This document shows positions 35,291 to 46,294 of a stretch of 46,421 bases of DNA, piece by piece. Every line of letters begins with the position of its first letter. The stretch's first letter is position 1. The notes below the pieces were generated by a model. That model was not told where the DNA came from, searched no databases, and worked only from the letters and a program-made list of their open reading frames with translations. A program made the position numbers and the translations under genes. Source of the DNA: Psychrobacter immobilis (GTDB lineage Bacteria; Pseudomonadota; Gammaproteobacteria; Pseudomonadales; Moraxellaceae); the NCBI RefSeq assembly GCF_904846185.1, contig NZ_CAJGZQ010000028.1, positions 1 through 46,421 of the forward strand, in the 5' to 3' direction.

Positions 35291-36097
35291 ATGATGTTAT
35301 ATGTGTGGTTTGTGATTGCAGGGGCATTTGCGGGCGTCAGTGCCGGTTTATTTGGCGTTGGCGGCGGCATGATTATCGTACCAGCATTGGTATGGATTTT
35401 TACTGCTTATGATTTTTCGCCAGAAGTGGTGACCCATTTGGCGATTGGTACGTCACTGGCGACCATCGTTGTGACCTCGATCAGCTCAATGACTGCGCAC
35501 AATAAGCGTGGCGGCGTGCGTTGGGAAGTGTGGCGCAAAATGGCACTCGGCTTGGTCATCGGTAGTTTGGTCGGTGCTGGTATTGCCGATATGATTGACG
35601 GTAAAGTATTGCAAGCCATCATCGGTGTCGGCGCGTTATTGGTTGCTTTAAAAATGCTGTTTTTGTCCAATAAAGAGCAGCTGGGTAAACCGCTACCGTC
35701 AACTGGCGTACAGTTCGGCGCGGGTACAGGGATTGGCATGGCGTCGTCTATTTTTGGTATTGGCGGTGGCAGCTTAACTGTGCCGTTTTTGAATTGGGCA
35801 GGGTTACCGATGAAGCAGTCGGTCGGCACGTCTGCCGCTTGTGGATTGCCGATTGCATTGGCAGGCGCAGCAGGGTTTGCATGGTTCGGGCAAGATGTGG
35901 TCAATCTGCCTGAGGGCACGATAGGTTTTGTGCATATCACGGGTTTTTTATGTATTTCCGTCGCTAGCTTTGCGATGGCAAAAGTCGGTGCCAAGCTTGC
36001 GCACCAGTTGCCTGCGCTAACGCTTAAGCGTGCCTTTGGCGTGCTACTTCTATTTGCTGGTGGGCAGCTGTTGTTAAGTGGGCTTGGGGTGATTTAG
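35291..36097 (+). CDS. TauE/SafE family membrane permease
   Basis: A 268-residue integral membrane protein of the TauE/SafE (DUF81) family, which exports sulfite, sulfoacetate or related organic anions. Two homologous halves are visible, each opening with a glycine-rich segment after a hydrophobic stretch: GLFGVGGGMIIVPAL (about 20-34) and SIFGIGGGSLTVPFL (about 154-168). About eight membrane spans. The substrate cannot be read from sequence. It is transcribed divergently from birA, and a PHO-box-like repeat precedes it, which would be unusual for a sulfite exporter. Confidence 0.85.
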   Translation: MMLYVWFVIAGAFAGVSAGLFGVGGGMIIVPALVWIFTAYDFSPEVVTHLAIGTSLATIVVTSISSMTAHNKRGGVRWEVWRKMALGLVIGSLVGAGIADMIDGKVLQAIIGVGALLVALKMLFLSNKEQLGKPLPSTGVQFGAGTGIGMASSIFGIGGGSLTVPFLNWAGLPMKQSVGTSAACGLPIALAGAAGFAWFGQDVVNLPEGTIGFVHITGFLCISVASFAMAKVGAKLAHQLPALTLKRAFGVLLLFAGGQLLLSGLGVI

Positions 36098-36144
36098 TTT
36101 TGGTTCAGTAAAGTAGTTATTAATCAATAAATTGAGGGTTTAAA

Positions 36145-37086
36145 ATGGCTATTGTTGAGTTATTTCATAAAAGACAGAAAAGGCTACGGGACGAATATCT
36201 TGATGTTTATCAATACGATGAATTGCCGGATAAATTAAAAGTCCAAATGGTTCACTTATGGGATGAAACAATAAAAGCGGACTATTCAGGCGGTGGTTGG
36301 AATCCTAGCAGCTTAAATCGTGAACATTTGAAAAAATGCTACAAGAGTCTATGCAAAGAAATAGGTGTATTTAAACTAAATGAAGAAGATAGCGATAATG
36401 AAATTTATATCACCTACTTTGAAAGTATTTCTAACTATTTTTTAAGTGAAGACAATACTGAACAAGCTCTAAGTGTTATAGAGTTGATGATGCAAACTAT
36501 TTCAAGCTTCGCTAGAGAATATAGGTATAAAGTTTCTATAAACGTTGATGAATCTATCAATGAATTGAACCAACGTTTTCGTGAGCATGGCGTAGGTTAT
36601 CAATACGAGAATGGTCAAATTATTAGAGTCGATTCTGAGTTTATTCATGCTGAAGCAGTTAAGCCAGCTTTACAGTTACTAAGTAATCCAATATATAAAG
36701 GTGCACAAGAAGAATTTTTAAAGGCTCACGAACATTATCGTCATGGTCGTTACGATTCAGCACTAACAGATTGTCTTAAAGCTTTTGAAAGTACCATGAA
36801 AATCATAATCCACAAGAGAAGTTGGGTATGTGATAAAAATGCAGCTTCAAAGAAGCTTATTGATTGTTGCTTAGCTAATGAATTGATACCAAAGTTCTGG
36901 ACAGATCAATTTAATTCATTAAGCAATATACTTACTTCGAGTATAGGTACACCTCGAAACAAATTGAGTGGTCATGGTAAAGGTAATGATGACATAGAAG
37001 TTCCTGAACACCTTATTCAGTATGTGCTACACATGACAGCCTCTACCATTGTATTTTTAATCAAAGCAGATGAAAGCTTGAAATGA
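36145..37086 (+). CDS. AbiJ N-terminal-domain-like / STM4504-CBY_0614 family protein, candidate defence gene
   Basis: A 313-residue soluble protein. The N-terminus MAIVELFHKRQKRLRDEYLDVY resembles the AbiJ-NTD4 start seen in STM4504/CBY_0614-type proteins, split here by name. The C-terminal helical domain (about 190-313: EHYRHGRYDSALTDCLKAF, then PRNKLSGHGKG and a final hydrophobic helix) matches a class of abortive-infection C-terminal domains that look like HEPN folds, with an R-N-x-x-x-G-H motif. Codon use is AT-richer than its neighbours, consistent with transfer. It sits between tauE and a convergent gene whose stop codon directly abuts its own. A role in phage defence is inferred from family links only. 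Confidence 0.6.
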   Translation: MAIVELFHKRQKRLRDEYLDVYQYDELPDKLKVQMVHLWDETIKADYSGGGWNPSSLNREHLKKCYKSLCKEIGVFKLNEEDSDNEIYITYFESISNYFLSEDNTEQALSVIELMMQTISSFAREYRYKVSINVDESINELNQRFREHGVGYQYENGQIIRVDSEFIHAEAVKPALQLLSNPIYKGAQEEFLKAHEHYRHGRYDSALTDCLKAFESTMKIIIHKRSWVCDKNAASKKLIDCCLANELIPKFWTDQFNSLSNILTSSIGTPRNKLSGHGKGNDDIEVPEHLIQYVLHMTASTIVFLIKADESLK

Positions 37087-37386
37087 TTATTTCCTATCAA
37101 TCGCATCCAGCCCCAAACGCATCCATTTTCTTGCTAGCTCATCATGGTCGCTGAGCATACTCCATAGCGCATCTTCACTAAAGATAGAGTATTCATCACC
37201 TGAATGTTCAATTGGCAGATCCGTTTCACGATCTGTCATCCATTGCGGATTGAGATAATAATCTTTCAACTCATTTTGCAATGCTTCAGCTTGCAAAAAC
37301 TGCTGCTGCGCTTCGAGTTGCTGGCGATGCAGTTTGCACCATTGCTCGTATTTTTGCTGTAGTTCTTGCGGATTATAGTTAGGCAT
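37087..37386 (-). CDS. DUF4298-like small protein
   Basis: A 99-residue, mostly helical, soluble protein without signal or membrane segments. An N-terminal coiled-coil stretch rich in Gln (about 7-45) leads to a DYYLNPQWMTDRE segment and a C-terminal FSEDALWSMLSDHDELARKWM region, both reminiscent of the DUF4298 family, whose function is unknown. Its stop codon directly abuts that of the convergent upstream gene with no terminator between. It is divergent from smc (139-bp gap). The family call is from memory of the motif and is moderate. Confidence 0.65.
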   Translation of the reverse strand: MPNYNPQELQQKYEQWCKLHRQQLEAQQQFLQAEALQNELKDYYLNPQWMTDRETDLPIEHSGDEYSIFSEDALWSMLSDHDELARKWMRLGLDAIDRK

Positions 37387-37525
37387 TTTTATACTCTTAT
37401 TTTTTGATACTTAGACGAATGATTATTATTTTCAGCCCTATTATAGCATCCTTCACAAACCCTAAAAATCCGTCACAATTTCAGGTAGAATAGCCGCCTG
37501 TTTTCGCCATATTTACTGATCCTTC

Positions 37526-40500
37526 ATGCGCCTAAAATCTCTCAAGCTGGCAGGCTTTAAATCCTTTGCCAATCCTACGACTTTTACCTTTCGTCATGGT
37601 ATCACCGCCATTGTCGGGCCGAACGGCTGTGGCAAATCTAACGTCATTGATGCCATTCGTTGGGTGCTGGGTGAAACCTCTGCCAAGCAGCTGCGTGGCG
37701 GCGCGATGAGTGATGTCATCTTTGCTGGCACGCAAGATAAATCCGCCAAAAGTGTCGCCAGTGTTGAGCTGACCTTTGAGCATACGCAAGATGAGCAGAC
37801 TGGTATTCGCCATGAATTTAATCTGTATCAAGAACTGTCCGTTCGTCGTCAGGTAAATAAGGAAGGTCGCTCAGATTACTTTATCAATGGTACGCGTTGC
37901 CGTCGTCGTGATGTGGTCGATGTATTCTTGGGTACGGGACTTGGCGCACGTAGCTATGCTGTGATTGAGCAAGGCATGATTGGGCGTATCGTTGAGTCTA
38001 GCCCGATGCAGCTGCGTGAGTTTATCGAAGAGGCGGCAGGGGTCTCGCGCTATCAAGCACGCCGTGAAGAAACGCAAAAGAAGCTCGGGAAAACTAAAGA
38101 TAATTTGGCACGCCTGCATGATATGCAAAGCGAGCTGGTCAGCCAACAAAAGCGTCTGTCTAAGCAAGCCGCCAGTGCTGAGCGCTACGAGGAGCTGGCA
38201 TTAGCGCTTGCTGATATCAAGCAGCAGCTTGCCATTCAACAGCTCTATCAAGCCAAGCATACTCAGCAGCAGCAAAAAATAGCGCATGAGCGCAGCGCCA
38301 CTGAAGTATCAACTTTACAAGCCAACTATGACAACCTAAAAGCCAAGCAAGATAAGCTTGCTGCTCATATCAATCAAGAGCAGTGGCTCAAAGACGATGC
38401 TCAAAGCAGCCATTATCAGCATCAATTAAGCTATCAACAAGCAGAGCATCAATTAGGTGATGCTAAATCACAATTAAACGCTATCGAGCAGCAACTCACG
38501 AGCTTAGAGCAGCAGAGTCAGCAAGCAGTCGATGAGATAAATCGTCTAAAGGCTGAGCAAGCCGAGCAGCAGACTGTGCTAGAAGGATTGCGTCCGAAGC
38601 TTATTGAATTAACGAATAAACGTGAAGCGCATAAACGCAACGAGCAACCATTACAGCGCGCCTACCATGACGCGCAAAATCAGCTATCACGCTTGCAAGA
38701 TAATGCGCGCATGCTAGAACAACAGCAAGCCATTAATAACCAAGCACAAAAACGTTATCAGCAAAACCATGAAAAATGGCAGCGCCGTCAGCAAAATTGG
38801 CAGCATTTATGGCAGCAATTACAGCAGTCGCTATCACCAGTTGCAAGTGCTGGTTTGCAAAATAATTCTGATACGAATCATTTGCAGCAGAGGTTAGCGG
38901 TGCAAGTTGCTGAGCTAAACAAACAATTGCAGCAGATTGAACGCCAACAAGACAGCGTCGATGAGCGACTGTCTGAGCTACAACCGCAAGCGCAGGATTT
39001 ACAACAGCAATTACACACGCAGCAGCGCGAGTTAAGCGAGAATGAGAAGCGCCACGCCGTATTGGCGGGTGAGTACGATACCCTGCATCAAATATTGAAT
39101 CCTAAGCCGAAAGCAAAATCTCAACAGCTTACTAATGCAAAAACTGCTGATGTTAAAAGTGATTTAGAAAATGAAATAGCTAGCGACTATAGCCAATTGA
39201 CCATTACCACCTTGCGTGACCAGATTGAGTTAAGCGCGAAAGGTCAGCAGCATGCAGAGCTACTTGATAGTGTGTTGGCATTGTGGCTAGATAGCCATGT
39301 GCTGGTTTCTAACCAAACTTATCAACCAAATATTGATAACGTGAGCGATGACTCTGAGAAAGTGAATAGCTTATGGCAGGTGCTTGAGCATGAGTTAAAA
39401 GATTTATTTGTTTATCAAAATGCGCAAACCAATACAGTGGACAAGCCATCAATCAAAATAGAAACGGGTCATAGTTTGTGGCTACCTGCTCAGACAAATG
39501 ATACAGATTCAACGCCATTTACCAGTGTCTTGCCAGAGAACTTAATTGATAAAGTACTGCCTTTATCACAGCTGATTAGCGCACCGAACTTAGCGCTTTG
39601 GCGGCAGTGCTATTTATATATTGCACAGCCTGAGACAGATAATAAGCAAACGTTAGAAGCGCTTGCTGAGATTTTAAAAGCATTGCCATCGTCAGCTATT
39701 TTACTCACGACTGACGGCTGGCTTATCAGTCGCCAGGGTACGATTAATCTAAGTAAATTTGCTGGTGCGCAAGATGGAAAAAATGGTAGCAATAACAGCA
39801 ACAGTCAATTTTTAACTCAGCGTTTACAGCAGCGCAGCCGTTTACAAGCGTTAGAAGACTTGCTCGATGAGTTTGAGAACAAAATAGAAGCGCAGAAAAA
39901 AGCGATTACAAAAGACCAGCGTGACTATGATGCATTGATAGTCAGCTTAGAAGAAACCCGAGCACAAGCTGAGCAATTAACTCGTGATAAGCATCAATAT
40001 CAGCAAAAGCTCACTACCGAGCGCGCCAACGCTGAACGTTTGCAAGCGGACAGCCAACGCCTCAATGCTGATAAAGCAGCCCTTGAGCAAGAGCAACAGG
40101 AGCTGATGCAAGAACAACAATCGCTCAATCATGAGCAGCAAGATATCCAAAGCAAAATAGCAGCGCTAACGCCACAAATCGCCGATGCTCGTGCGGCAAC
40201 TCAGCAATTACAAGCGGAGCGCAGTGAGCTAAGTCGTACCCGTCAAGCAGATGATGACGCTTGGCAAGCCTTGCAACTTCGTATTCAACAAAATGAGATG
40301 CGTTTAGAACACAGCACTAGCAGTCTTACTCGGGCAAGTGCGCAATTTGATAAGTCACTACAAAGCGAGCAAAATCTAAAGACGCGTCATGAGCAGCAGC
40401 AAAATACATTGCCAGAACTGCAAGCATTACTACAAACAGCACAGAACGCGCGCGATGAGCAGCAGGCTGTATTAACAGGGCGAGAAACTGCATTAACGGT

Positions 40501-41488
40501 GCTCAAGCAAGAATACAATCAGCAGCAGGTTGAGCTAGATACCTTGCAAAACACACTGCAAACCCAGCAAAATGCGCTTGCCAATCACTCGACCGAGCTG
40601 GCACTAAGCGCTGCAAAATTAGAGGATGCTAGTAGCCATACGCAAGAAGCGCTAGATGCTTATTATAAGGTGAGTCATAAATATAAAGCACAATCAGACA
40701 TAGCGCAGCACCCACAGCATCAGCAACAAGTGATGAGCGTTTCAAACTTATTAGCAGATTTTATTGCGCATGATCGCCGTGTGCGCCCAGATAAAATTGC
40801 TGAACTTGAGTCAGAGCGTACCAAACTTGAGCAGCAGCTAAGTAAAATTGGCGCGGTCAATCTCGCTGCCGTGGCAGAGTTGGCAGAGGTTAATGAGCGC
40901 CTACAACCACTCGCGCAGCAGACCGCCGATATTGCTGCGAGTATGCAGACGTTAACGGAGGCTATTGCTTCGATTGATGAGACCACCAAGACGCTATTTA
41001 TGCAGACGCTCGATGCCGTCAATATTGAGCTTGCCAATTTATTTGCCAAAGTGTTTGGTGGCGGGCAAGCCAGTTTAACGCTCAATACGGATGATATGCC
41101 CGTTAATGCGCCAAAATCAGAACAGTGGCGGGCAGGGCTAACCTTGATGGCACAGCCAAAAGGCAAACGTAATAGCCGCCTCGCTGTACTTTCAGGTGGT
41201 GAAAAGACGCTTACTGCATTGAGTTTGATTTTTGCGATATTTAAGCAGCATCCCGCGCCATTTTGCGTACTGGATGAGGTCGATGCGCCGCTTGATGACG
41301 CGAACATCGTCCGCTTTACCAGTCTCATTCATGAATTAGCAGACGATTTACAGTTTATCTTTATCAGCCATAATAAATTGACGATGCAGATTGCCGATGA
41401 GTTAAAAGGCGTGACCATGCCAAGCGCGGGCATTTCTACCTTGGTCAGCGTCTCACTCGATGAGGCGTCACGTTACCTTTCTGAATAA
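37526..41488 (+). CDS. smc: Chromosome segregation protein SMC
   Basis: A 1320-residue SMC ATPase of the chromosome-organising condensin complex. The N-terminal head has Walker A GPNGCGKSN (31-39); two long Gln-rich coiled coils flank a central hinge (about 545-750); the C-terminal head has signature LSGGEKTLTA (from about 1222) and Walker B FCVLDEVDAPLDD (about 1245-1257). It is longer than the common size of about 1170, partly because of polar inserts within and beside the hinge (for example SKFAGAQDGKNGSNNSNSQ). The hinge itself is divergent, with only TTDGWLISRQGTINL recalling the usual glycine-rich motif. It is followed by zipA and ligA, as in related genera. Confidence 0.93.
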   Translation: MRLKSLKLAGFKSFANPTTFTFRHGITAIVGPNGCGKSNVIDAIRWVLGETSAKQLRGGAMSDVIFAGTQDKSAKSVASVELTFEHTQDEQTGIRHEFNLYQELSVRRQVNKEGRSDYFINGTRCRRRDVVDVFLGTGLGARSYAVIEQGMIGRIVESSPMQLREFIEEAAGVSRYQARREETQKKLGKTKDNLARLHDMQSELVSQQKRLSKQAASAERYEELALALADIKQQLAIQQLYQAKHTQQQQKIAHERSATEVSTLQANYDNLKAKQDKLAAHINQEQWLKDDAQSSHYQHQLSYQQAEHQLGDAKSQLNAIEQQLTSLEQQSQQAVDEINRLKAEQAEQQTVLEGLRPKLIELTNKREAHKRNEQPLQRAYHDAQNQLSRLQDNARMLEQQQAINNQAQKRYQQNHEKWQRRQQNWQHLWQQLQQSLSPVASAGLQNNSDTNHLQQRLAVQVAELNKQLQQIERQQDSVDERLSELQPQAQDLQQQLHTQQRELSENEKRHAVLAGEYDTLHQILNPKPKAKSQQLTNAKTADVKSDLENEIASDYSQLTITTLRDQIELSAKGQQHAELLDSVLALWLDSHVLVSNQTYQPNIDNVSDDSEKVNSLWQVLEHELKDLFVYQNAQTNTVDKPSIKIETGHSLWLPAQTNDTDSTPFTSVLPENLIDKVLPLSQLISAPNLALWRQCYLYIAQPETDNKQTLEALAEILKALPSSAILLTTDGWLISRQGTINLSKFAGAQDGKNGSNNSNSQFLTQRLQQRSRLQALEDLLDEFENKIEAQKKAITKDQRDYDALIVSLEETRAQAEQLTRDKHQYQQKLTTERANAERLQADSQRLNADKAALEQEQQELMQEQQSLNHEQQDIQSKIAALTPQIADARAATQQLQAERSELSRTRQADDDAWQALQLRIQQNEMRLEHSTSSLTRASAQFDKSLQSEQNLKTRHEQQQNTLPELQALLQTAQNARDEQQAVLTGRETALTVLKQEYNQQQVELDTLQNTLQTQQNALANHSTELALSAAKLEDASSHTQEALDAYYKVSHKYKAQSDIAQHPQHQQQVMSVSNLLADFIAHDRRVRPDKIAELESERTKLEQQLSKIGAVNLAAVAELAEVNERLQPLAQQTADIAASMQTLTEAIASIDETTKTLFMQTLDAVNIELANLFAKVFGGGQASLTLNTDDMPVNAPKSEQWRAGLTLMAQPKGKRNSRLAVLSGGEKTLTALSLIFAIFKQHPAPFCVLDEVDAPLDDANIVRFTSLIHELADDLQFIFISHNKLTMQIADELKGVTMPSAGISTLVSVSLDEASRYLSE

Positions 41489-41702
41489 GAGCAGCGCTAA
41501 ATGGCAAAAATAATTGATAACTGGTAGCAGTTGTCAGTGGTATAGTTAGAAATGATGTGACAATATTACAACGTCACGCAAGTGTGTCAGCCTCACGGTA
41601 AACGATGACTATATGGTGACGATATTCATTAGCCATGCTAGACTATTGCCATTTATTCCCTCTTATGTATTCCCTTTTGTCATATATTAGGATGTATCTC
41701 TT

Positions 41703-42731
41703 ATGACCGCTATTCAGTTTATATTGATTGCCATTGCCGCATTTATCATGCTTGCAGGGCTATTTATGGTCATTCGTAGCTTTAAGCGCCGCAGCAATGC
41801 TGAAGCGGTAGCGGTCAATTATGATAAAAACGGTATTCCTATCATACCGCGCCATGAACGCAATATCGTCGATCAGCCAGACTTGGATGATACAGCCGCT
41901 GGCGAAACAAGTATCGCCCCTGATCGCAGTTATCTAAATGCGGTAGTCGAAGACGAGCCTTTGACCCAATCTCATACCCATGTTGATACGCAGCTGACAG
42001 CTGGGCATGCGGATGTTAATGACAGCGATACTGAAGCCGATACTGGCACAATAGATGATGCTGACTATGTGCGCTGGCAAGCCGAGCAGCAGCGTGCTGA
42101 CAATAGCGAGTTTGCAGAAGCCGCTGAGCAGATGCATATCGAGCAAGAGCAGGATGCGTTTTCAAGCTTGATGTCCGCAACTGACAGCTTGATGCCCTCT
42201 ATTGATACCGCAGACGAGCCAAGCTTCGATAATAACAGTCCGATACTCGATCAGCATTTATCAGAGCCAGTGGATGAAGCGCAAAACGGTCCACTCATCA
42301 ATGCCAAAGACAATATTAATATCACTATCTTGCCGCATCAATATCGCGACCGTCCAGCCGCAATTATCCGTGGTCGTGACTTATTGGCATTAATTGATAA
42401 GTATGGTCTGCGCTATGGCGCGATGAATATGTTCCATCGCTATGAGCAAAAAGACGGTACGGGTATGCTCTGGTTTAGCATGATGGGCATCACCGATAGT
42501 GGTATCGCGCCTTTTGATCCGCATAGCGTGGCGACCAATACTTATAATGGCGTGGTAGTATTCTTATCGCTGCCGCATCCACAAGCGCTGCGTAGCTTCG
42601 ATAGTATGATGAGTATTGCTTACATGATGGCAAGTGATTTGGATGCCATTATGCTCGATGAAGAGAACGAACCAATCACCCCTGAATACAAGCAGCAATT
42701 GCGTAACCAAGTTCGCGATTATGAAGGTTAG
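41703..42731 (+). CDS. zipA: Cell division protein ZipA
   Basis: A 342-residue inner-membrane protein that tethers FtsZ at the division ring. One N-terminal membrane anchor (about 4-24) is followed by a basic stretch (RSFKRRSN), a long acidic unstructured linker (about 45-205) and the C-terminal FtsZ-binding domain (about 207-340), with segments INITILPH, IRGRDLLALIDKYGLRYGA and GMLWFSMM. AGGATG precedes the start. It lies 214 nt after smc; the location and architecture agree with zipA. Confidence 0.9.
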   Translation: MTAIQFILIAIAAFIMLAGLFMVIRSFKRRSNAEAVAVNYDKNGIPIIPRHERNIVDQPDLDDTAAGETSIAPDRSYLNAVVEDEPLTQSHTHVDTQLTAGHADVNDSDTEADTGTIDDADYVRWQAEQQRADNSEFAEAAEQMHIEQEQDAFSSLMSATDSLMPSIDTADEPSFDNNSPILDQHLSEPVDEAQNGPLINAKDNINITILPHQYRDRPAAIIRGRDLLALIDKYGLRYGAMNMFHRYEQKDGTGMLWFSMMGITDSGIAPFDPHSVATNTYNGVVVFLSLPHPQALRSFDSMMSIAYMMASDLDAIMLDEENEPITPEYKQQLRNQVRDYEG

Positions 42732-42786
42732 TTTTAATGTATGAATACAGGTTGATCAATAAAAGCTGATTCATATTAGCAGTATT

Positions 42787-42825
42787 AAAAAAGGTAAATA
42801 GCGCTTGACGTTATTTGCCTTTTTT
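42787..42825 (+). terminator. Terminator after zipA
   Basis: AAAAAAGGTAAATAGCG pairs with CGTTATTTGCCTTTTTT (wobble positions only) around a short loop, ending in a T run. Confidence 0.75.
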
Positions 42826-42851
42826 AATGGGCTTTAGTTTCTGCAAAATGT

Positions 42852-42959
42852 TAGAGTCGGTTCAAGATAATTTAGATACAAGGAAGGTGAGTGAAAGTAC
42901 TACACATAGTAGACTGAGCGAGCCTGACACAGTATCTAATTTATATAGGAACGACTATA
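42852..42959. repeat. 108-bp inverted-repeat element (MITE-like), related to the IS630-like element at 46295
   Basis: The left end (42852-42879) and the reverse complement of the right end (42932-42959) match in 22 of 28 bases. Compared with the first 28 bases of the element at 46295, the right end matches in 23 of 28, including TATAGTC and TAAAT-AGATAC. The interior, about 50 bp, is non-coding and contains a small AGTACTA/TAGTAGACT dyad. Outer TA pairs fit IS630-type targeting. It lies in the zipA-ligA gap just before ligA, so it may affect ligA expression. Confidence 0.7.
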
Positions 42960-43000
42960 TCCGAGCATCCTACAAACTTGTTATCATATCGGCATCTTGA

Positions 43001-45115
<2,115 letters not shown>

Positions 45116-45120
45116 TAGTT

Positions 45121-45161
45121 AGAGTGAGAGTTTGGTGATGTAATTACTATACTCTCACTCT
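45121..45161. terminator. Hairpin between ligA and the NACHT-like remnant
   Basis: AGAGTGAGAGT and ACTCTCACTCT form a perfect 11-bp stem around a 19-nt loop, followed by AATTTTAAA. It lies between convergent reading frames and could end either transcript. Confidence 0.6.
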
Positions 45162-45194
45162 AATTTTAAAGTTTATATATAATAACTGCTAACT

Positions 45195-46294
45195 TCACAT
45201 CAAATCTTTAACTAGTCTATTAAATTTAACGGACGGAGTATCTTGGTCTAATAAATATATTACGTCTCGATATTCATCACTTATTTTATATTGTTTCATA
45301 GTTGGTTTTTTTGGATCTCTGTAATTTTTTACTACACCTTTCTCTATAAGAGTAGAAAGTAAATTAACGGCGGATAGTTTTTTTCTAACTTGTGCTTGTT
45401 TTCTAGGGTAAAAATTGCCCCGTTCATAGAAAAGCTTAAATACCTTTATTAAGTCAGTTGAAATATCTTGTTTTTGATCTTTTTTATCTTCACGTGTCTG
45501 ACTGATTAAATGTTGGATTTCTACTAAATCACAACTGGTGCTAAAAAGTTTTTCTGGAATATTCGTAGATATGCCGTCTCGTGGGTCAATATCTTTAAAA
45601 TATGAATCATAAAATCTAGTTGAGTTATCAAAAGTACATTCCCAGAAATATTCATAATTAATAAAAATACAGTCTTTAAGTATTTTACCGCGGAAATCGA
45701 ATGTTGGCTTGCTAGAAGAGTTTCCAAAAATATCAATTAGACATAAGCCTTGTATATATCCATTACTTTCGAATATTTTTTCAATGATATCAGTTCTAGT
45801 ATGAATATTGGACTGGTTATTGCCCTTCTCTAAAAGAGTCAGTAGAAGAGTTACTATTGCGGAAATAAATAAATTCTTATCATTTAAGCTTTCATTGTTT
45901 ATATTATCTATTAAATCTAAGCAAAAAATCACTAAGTCGTCGTCAAGCACTACTTTTTCTGCAATAGATTTAGCAAAGCTAGTATCAAATTTTAAATAAC
46001 CACTAATAATTCTAAAGATGTTCTCTTCTATTTCAGGCAAATCTTTAGTATTGAATAATTCTGAAACTAAAAGAGATTTAAAGTATATATCGAAAACATC
46101 ATATCGAAAATAAAAATTCTCATCCTTATATAAAATTAAGGGATGCCCTTTAATTTTATCTATATATGAATTATCAATTTCAATATCCATATTTTTATTC
46201 TTGAGTACTTGTTTAATATCGGTGATACTTATGCTGTTTTTCTTACTAGAAGCCATACTTATAAATAGTTTAATCTGATGATCCAGGCTTAAAC
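45195..46294 (-). pseudogene. C-terminal remnant of a NACHT/STAND NTPase-like protein, truncated by an IS
   Basis: An AT-rich frame of 353 residues from the first ATG (46256). No ribosome site precedes that ATG, and the frame stays open upstream through ISLDHQIKLFIS-like codons up to the boundary of the element at 46295, so the original gene was longer. Near the N-terminal side, HPLILYKDENFYFRYDVFDIYFKSLLVSELF (split by name) matches the segment after the NTPase module in many NACHT proteins, where FRxDxFxEYF recurs. A pentapeptide-like stretch (DCIFINYEYFWECTFDNS) and a C-terminal winged-helix-like region (LSTLIEKGVVKNY) follow. The Walker A and B portion would lie beyond the IS. Family assignment is inference; a phage-defence origin is plausible. 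Confidence 0.5.

Noticed and set aside
35407..35994. A 195-residue minus-strand open frame inside the TauE-like gene
   Set aside because: It is antisense to a clearly coding membrane protein; its Pro/Ala/Thr-rich composition is what the opposite strand of such a gene produces.
40720..41328. A 202-residue minus-strand open frame inside smc
   Set aside because: It is antisense to the conserved SMC C-terminal head; Cys/Ser-rich with no domain.
42815..43000. A 61-residue open frame upstream of ligA
   Set aside because: It runs across the zipA terminator tail and the 108-bp inverted-repeat element, which explains the sequence better than a gene.
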